Assembly: GCA_019636175.1 (NCBI GenBank) | Contig: JAHBYC010000003.1 | Span: forward strand, 108,291-172,290 | DNA length: 64,000 nt | Reading direction: 5' to 3' | Source of the DNA: Caulobacter sp. | GTDB taxonomy: Bacteria; Pseudomonadota; Alphaproteobacteria; Caulobacterales; Caulobacteraceae | Part shown: positions 1 to 9,080 of the stretch, piece by piece | Layout: the number at the start of each line of letters is the position of its first letter | Numbering within the stretch: the first letter of the stretch is position 1 | Notes under the pieces: generated by a model | Told to the model about the DNA's origin: nothing | Database searches by the model: none | Seen by the model: only the letters and a program-made list of their open reading frames with translations | Made by a program: the position numbers and the translations under genes

Positions 1-183
<183 letters not shown>

Positions 184-227
184 TTAGGAAAATGGACGGC
201 GAGGGCAACCGTCCTTTTTTGAAACCA

Positions 228-1439
228 TCAGGCCTTGGCCGGGACCGCGAAGATGATCACGGTGAGGGCGACGACCACCCCCATCCCGTAGACGACCGCC
301 AGGCCGCGCTGGCCCCGCTTCCAGGCCGACATGGCCGCCTGGGCCGATTGCAGGCCGTAGTAGGCGACGAACATCTTCGAGGCCCAGGTGATCAGCTGGT
401 AGATATCGACCAGCCAGATGATGGCGATGGCGGCCAGGGCGGTGATCAGATTGCCGATGCGGACCTTGATGCGTCCGCCGAGCGCCTCCGCCAGCAATCC
501 CCCTGCCCCGTTGGTGTCGGCCACCGCCGCCGAGAGCTGTGAGGCCAGGGCTGTCAGGATGATCACCGGGGCGACGGCCAGGCCGACCGGACGCAGCATG
601 TCGATGATCGCCGTCTCGCCGCCGGAGTCCGGCAGGGTGTGGGTGAAGAAGCTGGTGATCAGCAGGATGAAGGTCAGATAGATGCCGGTCGCCAGCAGCT
701 GGGCCCAGCGCATGGTCTTGATGCGGGTGTCGGCGTCGTAGGCGTCTCCCAGATAGCGCGATGTCTCGAACCCCTGCACCAGAATGACCAGACCGAGCAG
801 GACGCTGATTTCATGCCAGCCGTGGGGATGGGAGGGCGCGACCCAGGTGAACTGCCCCCGGGTAAGCGCCAGGATGGTGGCCACCGTCAGAGCGACCAGC
901 AACCCGCCGATCAGTCCCAGCTTCAGACCCACGGCGCTGACCGCCACCCGCTCCAGGCCGTCCAGGCCCCATGCCGTGCCGACCGCGCCGACGAAGGCGA
1001 TGACGATGGTGGCGACGATCTTGATCCAGACCGGATCGACCACGTCGACCACCCGCAGGCCGAAGGCGGCGAACAGGTTCAGATAGTAGGCGACCGAGAC
1101 GAAATAGGCGAAGGCCAGCGTCAGGTCCGCCAGTCGCTCCAGCCCCCGGACGATGACCGGCGGATCGTCATGCAGTCGCGGCTCGACGTAGCGAATGTTG
1201 TGACGGATCGCCGATCCGAACAGCCAGGCGACGGCGCACAGGGCCAGCATCGCCAGCCAGGCCAGCCGGCCGGCGGTCGAGGCCAGGATGGGGCCGGCGA
1301 CCAGGAAGCCTGATCCGATGATCGAGGCCAGGGGCGTGACGGTGGCCTGCCACAGCTCCGACCGCACAAGACGCGGCCGGAACATGATCCCGACCAGGAC
1401 GACGGCGACCGCGACCAGCACCCAGCTGGGCAGGGTCAC
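228..1439 (-). CDS. Polytopic membrane protein, APC-permease-like
   Basis: A 403-residue protein made almost entirely of hydrophobic segments, about 11 to 12 predicted membrane helices. An early GSGFLVAGP stretch resembles the glycine-rich first helix of APC-superfamily amino-acid/cation transporters. A second helix-breaking motif (LVQGFETSRYLGDAYD) lies in the middle. I cannot assign a substrate. The gene stands alone between the nitronate monooxygenase and the GNAT gene, all on the minus strand. It could also be an uncharacterised conserved membrane family; transport is inferred from topology only. Confidence 0.55.
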   Translation of the reverse strand: MTLPSWVLVAVAVVLVGIMFRPRLVRSELWQATVTPLASIIGSGFLVAGPILASTAGRLAWLAMLALCAVAWLFGSAIRHNIRYVEPRLHDDPPVIVRGLERLADLTLAFAYFVSVAYYLNLFAAFGLRVVDVVDPVWIKIVATIVIAFVGAVGTAWGLDGLERVAVSAVGLKLGLIGGLLVALTVATILALTRGQFTWVAPSHPHGWHEISVLLGLVILVQGFETSRYLGDAYDADTRIKTMRWAQLLATGIYLTFILLITSFFTHTLPDSGGETAIIDMLRPVGLAVAPVIILTALASQLSAAVADTNGAGGLLAEALGGRIKVRIGNLITALAAIAIIWLVDIYQLITWASKMFVAYYGLQSAQAAMSAWKRGQRGLAVVYGMGVVVALTVIIFAVPAKA

Positions 1440-1472
1440 GGCGCGGTCTCCAAAACGCGGAGAGCCGACCGG

Positions 1473-1799
1473 CTAGATGCCAAGCGCCTTGCGATAGTCG
1501 GGATGAACAAGATCATGAAACTCGGGATGCTTGGCGATGTAGCCGGCGAAGAAGGTGCAGACCGGGATCACCTTCTGGCCCCGTTCGCGGGCGAAGGCCA
1601 TGCCGTGGCGCACCAGGGCCCCGCCGACGCCCTTGCCCTCGAAGGCGGGCGGCACGACGGTATGGGGGAACATCACGCCGCTCTCGAGCAGGCGGTATTC
1701 GGCGAAGGCCACCGCATCGCCAAGATGCACCTCGAACCGGCCTTCGCTGGCGCCGTCGGCCCGGTTGTCGATCACTTCAAAGGCGGGCCCGTCAGTCAC
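1473..1799 (-). CDS. Small GNAT-like N-acetyltransferase (YjdJ/COG2388 type)
   Basis: A 108-residue protein matching the compact GNAT-like family (COG2388). It has an N-terminal strand pair (GRFEVHLGDAVAFAEYRL), a cofactor-binding loop of the GKGVGGALVRHGM type near residue 55, and the C-terminal CTFFAGYIAKHPEF segment with the conserved Cys and the KHPEF tail. The family is thought to acetylate small amines or proteins; the substrate is unknown. Its start overlaps the stop of the preceding amidohydrolase gene by 8 bp, so the two are co-transcribed and probably translationally coupled. Confidence 0.85.
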   Translation of the reverse strand: MTDGPAFEVIDNRADGASEGRFEVHLGDAVAFAEYRLLESGVMFPHTVVPPAFEGKGVGGALVRHGMAFARERGQKVIPVCTFFAGYIAKHPEFHDLVHPDYRKALGI

Positions 1800-4700
1800 C
1801 GTCGTGCCCCACCGTCTCGGTCATCGCCGTTCCGCCCCAGGTCTCGCCGCCGGCCTGCTGGAACCAGAAGGGCTTGTGCTTCCGCTGGCGGGTTCCGACC
1901 TCGTTCATGTCGCTGTCGAACACCCGCCCATTGGCGATGGTGTAGCGGATCGAGGTGGTGTTGCGGATGTTGTCGAGCGGGTTCTGGTCCAGCACCACAA
2001 GGTCGGCCAGCTTGCCGACCTCGAGCGAGCCGATATCCCGATCCATGCCCAGGGTCTTGGCGCCGTTCCAGGTGGCGGTGCGAAGGGCTTCCATGGGGGT
2101 CATGCCGCCCTGGGCCATCATCCAGATTTCCCAATGCTCGCCCAGACCTTCGCGCTGGCCATGGGCTCCGGTCTCGACGCGAACGCCAAGGTCGCTGAGC
2201 TGCTTGGCGCCCCGGGCGATGTTGATGTGGTTCAACTCCTCGGGCGGGACCTTGAACGGGCGGCGTGAGCGGGCGTCGAGCACGCGGCGAGGCGCGTATT
2301 TCGACAGGATGGGGTCCTCCCAGACATTGGTCGTCTCGTACCAGTAGTTCTCGCCGAAGCTGCCGCCGTAGGCGACGATCAGGGTCGGGGTGTAGCCGGT
2401 GTCGACCTGTGACCAGAGCTGTTTGACGTCGTCGTAGAACACCGCCGTCGGGATGGAATGCTCGATGGTGGTGTGGCCATCGATCAGCATGGTCATGTTG
2501 TGCTCGAACAGCGACCCGCCCTCCGGCACCACGGACATGTCCAGGGCCCGGGCGGCGGCGATGATCTGCTGGCGCTGGTCGCGACGGGGCTGGTTGTAGC
2601 TCTTTACGCTGAAGGCCCCGGCGGCCTTCATGCGCCGCAGATGGCCGAGCGCGTCCTCGGCGTTGTCGATCTTGGCCGTGAAGGGGGTCGTGGCGCCGTA
2701 GAGGATGGTCCCCGTCGAGAAGATCCGCGGCCCGACGATCTCACCCGCCTTCTGCAACTCGCTGGCGGCGAAGATTTCGCTGGTGTCGTTGGAGGGGTCA
2801 TGGATCGTCGTCACCCCGAAGGCCAGGGCGGCGTAGTTGATCCAGCTCTGCTGCGGAATGATCTCGTCCGAGCCCATCGAGCCATGCCAGTGGGCGTCCA
2901 CCAGGCCGGGGATAATAGTCTTGCCGGCGAGATCGAAGGTCTTGGCGTCAGCCGGAACGGCAATGTCGCCGGCCGGGCCGATGGCCTCGATGCGGTTGCC
3001 GTTCAGGAGGATCGTGCCGTTCTCGATGACCTCATCGCCCTTCATCGTGATGATTCGGGCGCCGACCAGGGCGACGCGGCCGGAGGGGGCGTCGTAGGTC
3101 TGGCTGAATCCGAGCTGAAAGCCCTTCTCGGGCGCCTTGGGCAGGTCCTTGGGCGCGCCATCGACGAAGGCGAAGGCGTCCTTCAGATCGCGCGAGTAGA
3201 GCTCTGGTCCCAGCGACCACCACAGCCGCTTGCTGTCGCCCGACCAGTGCAGCCATTCGCCGGCGTCGCGGGTCACCTTGGTCACCGGAATGGACTTGGT
3301 GTCGGGCCCGATCTCGACCGCCTTTCCGGTCACCACCAGCGGGGCGATGTAAGCGTTGAACCGTTCGGTCCAGGCCACCCATTTCTCGTCGGGGGCCACG
3401 GCGTATTCGGTGGCGTTGGCGCTGATCAGCAGGGTGCGGGCATCGCCGCCGTCGAGCCTGGAGGAGCGAAGGGCGCGCTTGCCCTCGGACTCATAGGTCA
3501 TGAAGTAGACGCGGCCGGACGAGGCCCCGAACTGGGGCAGCACGCCGTCATGGGTGATCAGGCTGGAGGCGCCGCCGGCGGCGGGCACGGTGTAGAGCCC
3601 GGTCTCGGCGGACCACAGCCCGCTGGTCAGATAACCGTCCTGCACGGTGCGATAGGCAATGGTCGCGCCGTCGGGCGAGAAGGCCGGTTCGATGTAGTGG
3701 CCGGGCTTCTGGGTCACCACCCTGCCCTCGCCGCCCGTCGCCGGGGCGACGCGGACCGTGCCGAGGGTCTCGTCATTCCAGGTCGTGTAGACGATGGAAG
3801 ACCCGTCCCGCGACCAGGACGGATAGAGCTCGAAGTCATCGCTCTGGCTGGTCAGCCGCCGAGCGTCGCCGCCGGACAGGTCACGCAGCCACAGCTTGCC
3901 GAGCGCCTCGAAGACGACCTTGTCGCCCCGGGGCGAAACCTCGGCCCAGCGCACCATCTTCACGTCAAAGGACTTGGGGGCGACATCGACCCTGGCGCGG
4001 ACAGGCGTGGTGACGCGGCGGGTGGTTTTCACATGGAAGGGAATGTTGGTCGCCTCGCCGGTCGCGGCGTCGACCTTCCAGATCTTGCCCTTGGCCCACA
4101 GGATCAGGGCCTTGTTGTCCGGGGTCCAGGCCATGGCGGGATAGACCCCGTGGATGGCCCAGGTTTCCTGCATGTCGCGGTCGAGACCGTCATAGACCGG
4201 CGTCTCACGCCCGCTCTCCAGGTCGCGCACGAACAGCACCGACTGGTAGCGAACCCGGCGGATGAAGGCGAGGCTCTTGCCGTCCGGCGACGGCGTTGGG
4301 CGGATCGATCCGCCGGGGCCGGTGACATAGGCCCCGGTCTCGCCGGTCTGGCGATCCAGCCGCTGGATCACATAGATCTGGCCGTTGGGGTCCTTGCTGT
4401 ATTCGAACACCCCGCCGGGCGTGGCGTCGTCGCTGTAGTAGAGGTAGCGGCCGTCGGGGCTGAAGGCGGGCTCGCCGCTGTCCTTCTGTTCGGTCCGCTT
4501 CTTGGTCAATTGCAGGCCGTCGCCGCCGGAGCGGTGGTACAGCCACATCTCCCCGGCGCCGAGCGAACGGCCGGAGGTGAAGTGCTTGCGAGCGACGATG
4601 AACTGGCTGTCGGGGGTCCAGTTGGGCGAGTTGAGCAGGCGGAAGGTCTCCTTGGTCACCGCGTGCATGTTGGAGCCGTCGCGATTCATGACCCAGATGT

Positions 4701-5052
4701 TGTCGCCGCCGCCGCGGTCGGACGTGAAGGCGATCCAGCGGCCGTTGGGGGAGTACCGGGCCTGCATGTCCCAGGCGACGCCGCTGGTCAGGGCCCTGGC
4801 CTCGCCGCCGGCGACGGGGATCACATAGAGATCGCCCAGCAGGTCGAAGATGATCTCCTTGCCGTCGGGGCTGATGTCGACACTCATCCAGGTTCCGGTG
4901 GTGGTGTCGATGGTGACGTCCTTGGAGGGTCCAGGAGGCGCATTGACGTCCCACTTGGGCGGATCCTTCCTGGCGGCCGCCGCGAAACTGGCCGGCGCGG
5001 CGCCGAGCGCCAGGGAAAGGCTTACAGCCGCCGCAATCAGGAACCTGGTCAT
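1792..5052 (-). CDS. Secreted beta-propeller/amidohydrolase fusion protein
   Basis: A 1086-residue protein with a Sec signal peptide (residues 1-24, ending ASFAAAA). Residues about 45 to 640 hold TolB/PD40-type propeller repeats, seen as recurring SPDG, WTPDS, FSPDGRYLYYS and WSRDGSSIVYT motifs. From about 660 the amidohydrolase fold begins: LVGARIITMKG, the HxH metal motif in VDAHWHGSM, HTTIEHS, ETGAHGQ and the C-terminal GSLEVGKLADLVVLD segment. Known relatives are periplasmic or outer-membrane-associated hydrolases, often linked to peptide or cyclic amide degradation. The substrate is unknown. It forms an operon with the downstream GNAT gene (8-bp overlap). Confidence 0.88.
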   Translation of the reverse strand: MTRFLIAAAVSLSLALGAAPASFAAAARKDPPKWDVNAPPGPSKDVTIDTTTGTWMSVDISPDGKEIIFDLLGDLYVIPVAGGEARALTSGVAWDMQARYSPNGRWIAFTSDRGGGDNIWVMNRDGSNMHAVTKETFRLLNSPNWTPDSQFIVARKHFTSGRSLGAGEMWLYHRSGGDGLQLTKKRTEQKDSGEPAFSPDGRYLYYSDDATPGGVFEYSKDPNGQIYVIQRLDRQTGETGAYVTGPGGSIRPTPSPDGKSLAFIRRVRYQSVLFVRDLESGRETPVYDGLDRDMQETWAIHGVYPAMAWTPDNKALILWAKGKIWKVDAATGEATNIPFHVKTTRRVTTPVRARVDVAPKSFDVKMVRWAEVSPRGDKVVFEALGKLWLRDLSGGDARRLTSQSDDFELYPSWSRDGSSIVYTTWNDETLGTVRVAPATGGEGRVVTQKPGHYIEPAFSPDGATIAYRTVQDGYLTSGLWSAETGLYTVPAAGGASSLITHDGVLPQFGASSGRVYFMTYESEGKRALRSSRLDGGDARTLLISANATEYAVAPDEKWVAWTERFNAYIAPLVVTGKAVEIGPDTKSIPVTKVTRDAGEWLHWSGDSKRLWWSLGPELYSRDLKDAFAFVDGAPKDLPKAPEKGFQLGFSQTYDAPSGRVALVGARIITMKGDEVIENGTILLNGNRIEAIGPAGDIAVPADAKTFDLAGKTIIPGLVDAHWHGSMGSDEIIPQQSWINYAALAFGVTTIHDPSNDTSEIFAASELQKAGEIVGPRIFSTGTILYGATTPFTAKIDNAEDALGHLRRMKAAGAFSVKSYNQPRRDQRQQIIAAARALDMSVVPEGGSLFEHNMTMLIDGHTTIEHSIPTAVFYDDVKQLWSQVDTGYTPTLIVAYGGSFGENYWYETTNVWEDPILSKYAPRRVLDARSRRPFKVPPEELNHINIARGAKQLSDLGVRVETGAHGQREGLGEHWEIWMMAQGGMTPMEALRTATWNGAKTLGMDRDIGSLEVGKLADLVVLDQNPLDNIRNTTSIRYTIANGRVFDSDMNEVGTRQRKHKPFWFQQAGGETWGGTAMTETVGHDGD

Positions 5053-5169
5053 GAACGCCCCTCGAAATCAGATCAGGGTCGGACCCTAGCGACTGTGGCG
5101 GCGGACGCCACCCCCGATGTTCAGCCCGACGATTTGCGCTATGCAGCCTGACCAGAGCGGAGAGCCGAC

Positions 5170-5403
5170 GTGTCGCAAGACCCCCTTCTGATCGACGCCC
5201 GCGGCCACCGCTGCCCGGTGCCGACGCTGAAGCTGCGCAAGGCGCTGGAAGGGCTGGCGGTCGGAGAGGCGGTGACGCTGCTGGCCGACGACCCCATGGC
5301 GAAAGTCGATGTCCCGCACTTCGTGAGCCAGACGGGCCATGAACTGGTCGACAGCGGCGTCGAGGGAAGCTGGGCCAGCTTCACCGTCCGCAAGACAGCC
5401 TAG
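5170..5403 (+). CDS. tusA: TusA/SirA-family sulfur carrier protein
   Basis: A 77-residue single-domain protein with the diagnostic CPVP motif (Cys-Pro-x-Pro) in HRCPVPTLKLRKAL, whose Cys carries persulfide sulfur in tRNA thiolation and molybdenum-cofactor pathways. The start is GTG at 5170, supported by a GGAG at 5159-5162 with 7-base spacing. It is divergent from the amidohydrolase and convergent with the BrkB-type gene, sharing a CTAG in which both genes terminate. Whether it acts in 2-thiouridine synthesis or in another relay is not shown here, since no tusBCDE genes are nearby. Confidence 0.88.
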   Translation: MSQDPLLIDARGHRCPVPTLKLRKALEGLAVGEAVTLLADDPMAKVDVPHFVSQTGHELVDSGVEGSWASFTVRKTA

Positions 5404-6326
5404 ATCAGCGGCGGCGGCTCGAAATCCGGGTCGCCCTGGGCGATGGCGATCTCCACCTCGGTGGCGATGGCGCCGCCGAGGAAGACGACATTGACGTTCC
5501 AGCTGAGCCAGATGAGGAAGACCACGACCGCCGAGACGGAGCCGTAGGTCGCGCCCAGATGGGCGATCTGCTCGACGTAGAAGGCGCTGGCCCAGCTGGC
5601 TCCGACAGCGAGGGCCGCCGCCGCCATGCCGCCGATGATCGAGGCGCGCCAGACCACCAGCTGACGGCTCATGGCGTAGCGATAGATCAGGGTCATGGCC
5701 AGGGTCAGGCCGATGCTGGTCCAGGTCCATTCGCTGTAGAGCCACCAGGCGCCGGCCAGCGGCTTGAGGTTCATCGCCGCCCCCATCAGCCGCAGCATCA
5801 GGAACATGGCCGAAACCACGCCCATCAAGACAAAGGCGCTGATCAGAACCACCAGCGCCATGAAATTGAAGCTGAAGAACCCCCGCTGGTTTTCCTCGTC
5901 GTGGATGAATGACAGCCCGGCCAGCAGAGCCTTGAAGCCGCGGTGCGCGGCATAGCCGCCGATGATCAGGGCCAGGGCGCTCTGGGCCGAGACCGCCTGC
6001 AGCGGCGCGTGGGCCAGGCGGATCAGCTCCTGCTCGAACAGGGCGCGGGCGCCGGGCGGCATCATGCCGGTGAAGTATTCGGCGCGGCGGGCGATCTGTT
6101 CGGGGTCCACCAGCAGGCCGAACAGGCCCATGCCGATGGCGATGGCGGGAAAGGCGGCGAGCATGGCCCAGAAGGAAACCCCGCCGACGTAGAGCATGAC
6201 GTCCCGGCCCCACAGTCGCGACAACGACTTGCCGGCGACCGACAGGCTCAGCCGCAGCCAGTGGGCTGGGTCGAGATCTCGCCAATGAGACGCAAGGCTG
6301 GAGAAGCGGGCCCGGGTGTCCGACAT
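5400..6326 (-). CDS. YihY/BrkB-family inner-membrane protein
   Basis: A 308-residue membrane protein of the YihY/virulence factor BrkB family (once wrongly called RNase BN). It has about six helices. Hallmarks are LYVGGVSFWAMLAAFPAIAI near residue 45, GASWASAFYVEQIAHLGATYG and the terminal YGSVSAVVVFLIWL...N...FLGGAIATEVE block. The ATG at 6326 fits the conserved N-terminus; a longer frame starts 12 codons upstream. The function of the family is still unclear. Its stop codon overlaps that of tusA through CTAG at 5400-5403. Confidence 0.88.
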   Translation of the reverse strand: MSDTRARFSSLASHWRDLDPAHWLRLSLSVAGKSLSRLWGRDVMLYVGGVSFWAMLAAFPAIAIGMGLFGLLVDPEQIARRAEYFTGMMPPGARALFEQELIRLAHAPLQAVSAQSALALIIGGYAAHRGFKALLAGLSFIHDEENQRGFFSFNFMALVVLISAFVLMGVVSAMFLMLRLMGAAMNLKPLAGAWWLYSEWTWTSIGLTLAMTLIYRYAMSRQLVVWRASIIGGMAAAALAVGASWASAFYVEQIAHLGATYGSVSAVVVFLIWLSWNVNVVFLGGAIATEVEIAIAQGDPDFEPPPLI

Positions 6327-6579
6327 GGCGGGGAACCTGCCCGCTGAACGCCGTTGACGCAACAGGCGACGGCGCGCCGCCCCGGTTGAGGGGGCGACGC
6401 GCCTCCAGGATGATCTTGCCTTCGTCCTGTATGACCGAAAACCCCGCTATCGAGGGACGGGGGAGCGCGGGGCCTCCAGTCACGATGACAAGCTAGCGAG
6501 TCGCCGCTGAACCGTGGCTGAACGCGGCTGGCAGCCGTTATTGAGACTTCCGCCAGCCCTTTCCCTGTCCCCCGGAGAC

Positions 6580-7707
6580 CTAAAGCGCGCCGGACGCCTT
6601 CAGGGCGTCGATGTCGCCCGTCGAGAATCCCCAGTCGCCAAGGGCCGTTTCGTTGTCCGCGCCGATCTTGGGCGGCGGGCCCTGGATGACGCCGGGCGTG
6701 GCCGAAAAGCGCGGCGCCGGAGCCGGCTGGACGACGCCCTCGACGGTGACAAAGGTCTCGCGGGCGACGTTGTGGGCGTGGCGGGGGGCCTCGTCGAGAT
6801 CGAGAACCGGGGCAAAGCAGATGTCGGTGGCGTCCATGATCGCGCACCATTCCGCCTGGGTCTTCTGCTTGAGGACATCGGCCAGTTTGGCCTTGAGCTC
6901 GGGCCAGGCGCGGCGATCCATCTGGTTGGCGAACTCAGGATCGGTGATGCCGGTCTTTTCCAGCAGCAGGGCGTAGAACTGCGGCTCGATGGAGCCGATG
7001 GAAATCCACTTGCCGTCGGCGCACTGGTAGGTGTCGTAGAAGTGGGCGCCGCCGTCGAGCAGGTTGGCGCGGCGTTGCTCCTGCCACATGCCGCTGGCCT
7101 TGAAGCCGTAGAACATCGCCATCAGCGAGGCCGCGCCGTCGCTCATGGCGCAGTCGATGACCTGGCCCTGGCCGGTGGCGCGGGCGTGGATGACACCGGC
7201 CAGCAGGCCGAAGGCCAGATACAGGGCGCCGCCGCCGAAATCCCCGACAAGGTTGAGCGGCGGGACCGGCTTTTCCTCGGTGCCGATGGCGTGCAGGGCG
7301 CCGGTGATGGCGATGTAGTTCATGTCGTGGCCGGCGGCCTTGGCGTAGGGACCGAACTGGCCCCAGCCGGTCATGCGCCCGAACACCAGTTTCGGATTAC
7401 GCTTGAGCGCGACGTCCGGCCCGAGGCCGAGCCGCTCCATGACGCCCGGGCGGAAGCCCTCGATGATGCCGTCGGCGCCTTCCATCAGTTTCAGGCAGGT
7501 CTCGATCGCGGCGGGGTTCTTCAGGTCCAGCGCCACCGAGCGTCGGCCCCGGGCGGTGATGTCCGCCGGCGAGGAGCGGCCCGAGCCCTTGCGGTCGATG
7601 CGCACCACATCGGCGCCGAGGTCCGACAGCAGCATGCCGCAGAACGGTCCCGGACCGATGCCGGCGAACTCGATGATCTTCAATCCAGACAGGGGCCCCT
7701 GGGCCAT
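6580..7707 (-). CDS. CaiB/BaiF-family CoA transferase, alpha-methylacyl-CoA racemase type
   Basis: A 375-residue class III CoA-transferase fold protein. The three residues that mark the racemase subgroup are all visible: His in GHDMNYIA, Asp in LVGDFGGGA and Glu in GSIEPQFY. Together these point to alpha-methylacyl-CoA racemase, which interconverts 2R and 2S methyl-branched acyl-CoAs so that they can enter beta-oxidation. The start ATG at 7707 ([14 protein letters not shown]) matches the family; the open frame extends further upstream but without homology. It stands alone, 121 bp from the divergent mak gene. A CoA-transferase activity cannot be excluded. Confidence 0.88.
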   Translation of the reverse strand: MAQGPLSGLKIIEFAGIGPGPFCGMLLSDLGADVVRIDRKGSGRSSPADITARGRRSVALDLKNPAAIETCLKLMEGADGIIEGFRPGVMERLGLGPDVALKRNPKLVFGRMTGWGQFGPYAKAAGHDMNYIAITGALHAIGTEEKPVPPLNLVGDFGGGALYLAFGLLAGVIHARATGQGQVIDCAMSDGAASLMAMFYGFKASGMWQEQRRANLLDGGAHFYDTYQCADGKWISIGSIEPQFYALLLEKTGITDPEFANQMDRRAWPELKAKLADVLKQKTQAEWCAIMDATDICFAPVLDLDEAPRHAHNVARETFVTVEGVVQPAPAPRFSATPGVIQGPPPKIGADNETALGDWGFSTGDIDALKASGAL

Positions 7708-7828
7708 GACGCAATCTCCCGATGTTTGCACAAGGACTAGAGGCGGTGACGATAGGTCAGGCAAGCGCTCGCAGCACCGCAAGCGCGGCGCCCTTGCCCG
7801 CCCCGCCGCGCCCGGGTGATATCCGCCG

Positions 7829-8731
7829 ATGATCCGGATCGGCGTGGACTTCGGCGGAACCAAGATCGAGGCGGCGGCCCTCGACGAGGCCGGCCGCTTT
7901 GTCGCCCGGGTCCGCCTGCCCAATCCCCGACTCTATGAGGACTCCCTGGAGGTCGCCCGGCAGGTGGTCGAGGAGGCCGAGCGCCAGGCCGGGATCAGGG
8001 TCGACCGGGTCGGGGTGGGCATTCCCGGCTCGATCTCGCCGGCCACGGGCCTGTCCCGCAACGCCAACAGCTTCTGGCTCAATGACCGGCCGCTGCCGGT
8101 GGACATGGAACGGGTCGTCGAACGGCGCCTGCGGCTGCGCAACGACGCCGACTGCCTGATCATTTCCGAGGCGGCCGACGGCGCGGCGGCGGGAGCGAGG
8201 GTCGCCTTCGGGGTGATCATCGGCACCGGCTGCGGCGGCGGGCTGTATCTGAACGGCGCCGACTGGCCGGGGGCCGGCGGATTCGCCGGTGAATGGGGCC
8301 ATACCCCCCTGCCCTGGCCGACGGCGCGGGAACGGGGCGCGCACGCCTGCTGGTGCGGCCGCGTCGACTGTCTGGAGACCTGGGTCTCCGGCACCGCCTT
8401 CATGGAAGACTATCGGGCCACGAGCGGCGAGCCCCTCGACGGCGAGGCGATCATCACCGCCGCCCGCGCCGGTCAGGGCGCCGCCATCGAGGTCCTGGAC
8501 CGCTACATCGACCGGCTGGGCCGGGGCCTGGCGACGGTCTGCGATGTGCTCGACCCCGAGGTGATCGTGCTGGGCGGCGGCATGAGCAACATCGACGAGC
8601 TGTACGAGCGCCTGCCGGCGGTGGTGGGCCGCCACGTGTTCTCCGACACCTTCACGACGGCGATCCGCAGGGCGGCGCATGGGGATTCCTCGGGGGTCCG
8701 CGGGGCGGCATGGCTGTGGCCGGACAGCTAG
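7829..8731 (+). CDS. mak: Fructokinase of the ROK family (Mak type)
   Basis: A 300-residue sugar kinase that closely resembles E. coli Mak along its whole length. Visible are the N-terminal ATP-phosphate loop VDFGGTK, the GIPGSISP motif, NDADC, the GTGCGGGL motif, and the ROK zinc site (HTPLPW...[10 protein letters not shown]). VLGGGMSN and a C-terminal [15 protein letters not shown] are near-identical to Mak. It phosphorylates fructose and, more weakly, mannose or glucose in the cytosol. The start ATG sits directly at the conserved N-terminus. No other sugar-catabolic gene is adjacent. Confidence 0.9.
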   Translation: MIRIGVDFGGTKIEAAALDEAGRFVARVRLPNPRLYEDSLEVARQVVEEAERQAGIRVDRVGVGIPGSISPATGLSRNANSFWLNDRPLPVDMERVVERRLRLRNDADCLIISEAADGAAAGARVAFGVIIGTGCGGGLYLNGADWPGAGGFAGEWGHTPLPWPTARERGAHACWCGRVDCLETWVSGTAFMEDYRATSGEPLDGEAIITAARAGQGAAIEVLDRYIDRLGRGLATVCDVLDPEVIVLGGGMSNIDELYERLPAVVGRHVFSDTFTTAIRRAAHGDSSGVRGAAWLWPDS

Positions 8732-9080
8732 CCGCGCGGCGCTTTTCGAAGCGGCCTCCATTGTAGCATGGCTACGAAACAGGCGCTGATTCCGGATCGG
8801 CCCGGAAAATCCCGGTGTCTGTTGGCTTTTGCGTGGGTCGGGCGCCCTGGATCGTAGGCATTGGCGTAGGCCGGCGCGTGGTCTGGCGGCGGGTTTTGTA
8901 GGTCTGTGAGAGATCTCGCCGGCCTACGCCGAGGCGCGGCCAAGCGGCGCGGCCAAATCAGGCCTCGGAATTTTCACCGGGTGAAATTGCCAGTCCGCCG
9001 GCGACCGTCGTCAGGCGTCGCATCCGGGCCCAGCCAAAAATGCTGCATTCCCCGCCGACACGCTGCACCATGGCCGGATC
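8732..9080. repeat. Intergenic gap with a 14-bp perfect inverted repeat
   Basis: This 349-base stretch between mak and dinB has no convincing gene. Its main structure is a perfect 14-bp inverted repeat with arms at 8863-8876 (GGCGTAGGCCGGCG) and 8917-8930, separated by 40 bases. The core GGCGTAGGCC recurs at 26725-26736 and, reversed, at 44002-44011. A smaller dyad (TGTAGC / GCTACG) lies at about 8762-8776. The GTG/ATG frames here lack homology and ribosome sites. Confidence 0.6.

Noticed and set aside
2458-5151. 897-codon open frame antisense to the amidohydrolase
   Set aside because: A shadow of GC-rich codon structure: Gly/Pro/Arg/His-rich sequence with no domain, on the wrong strand of a well-supported gene.
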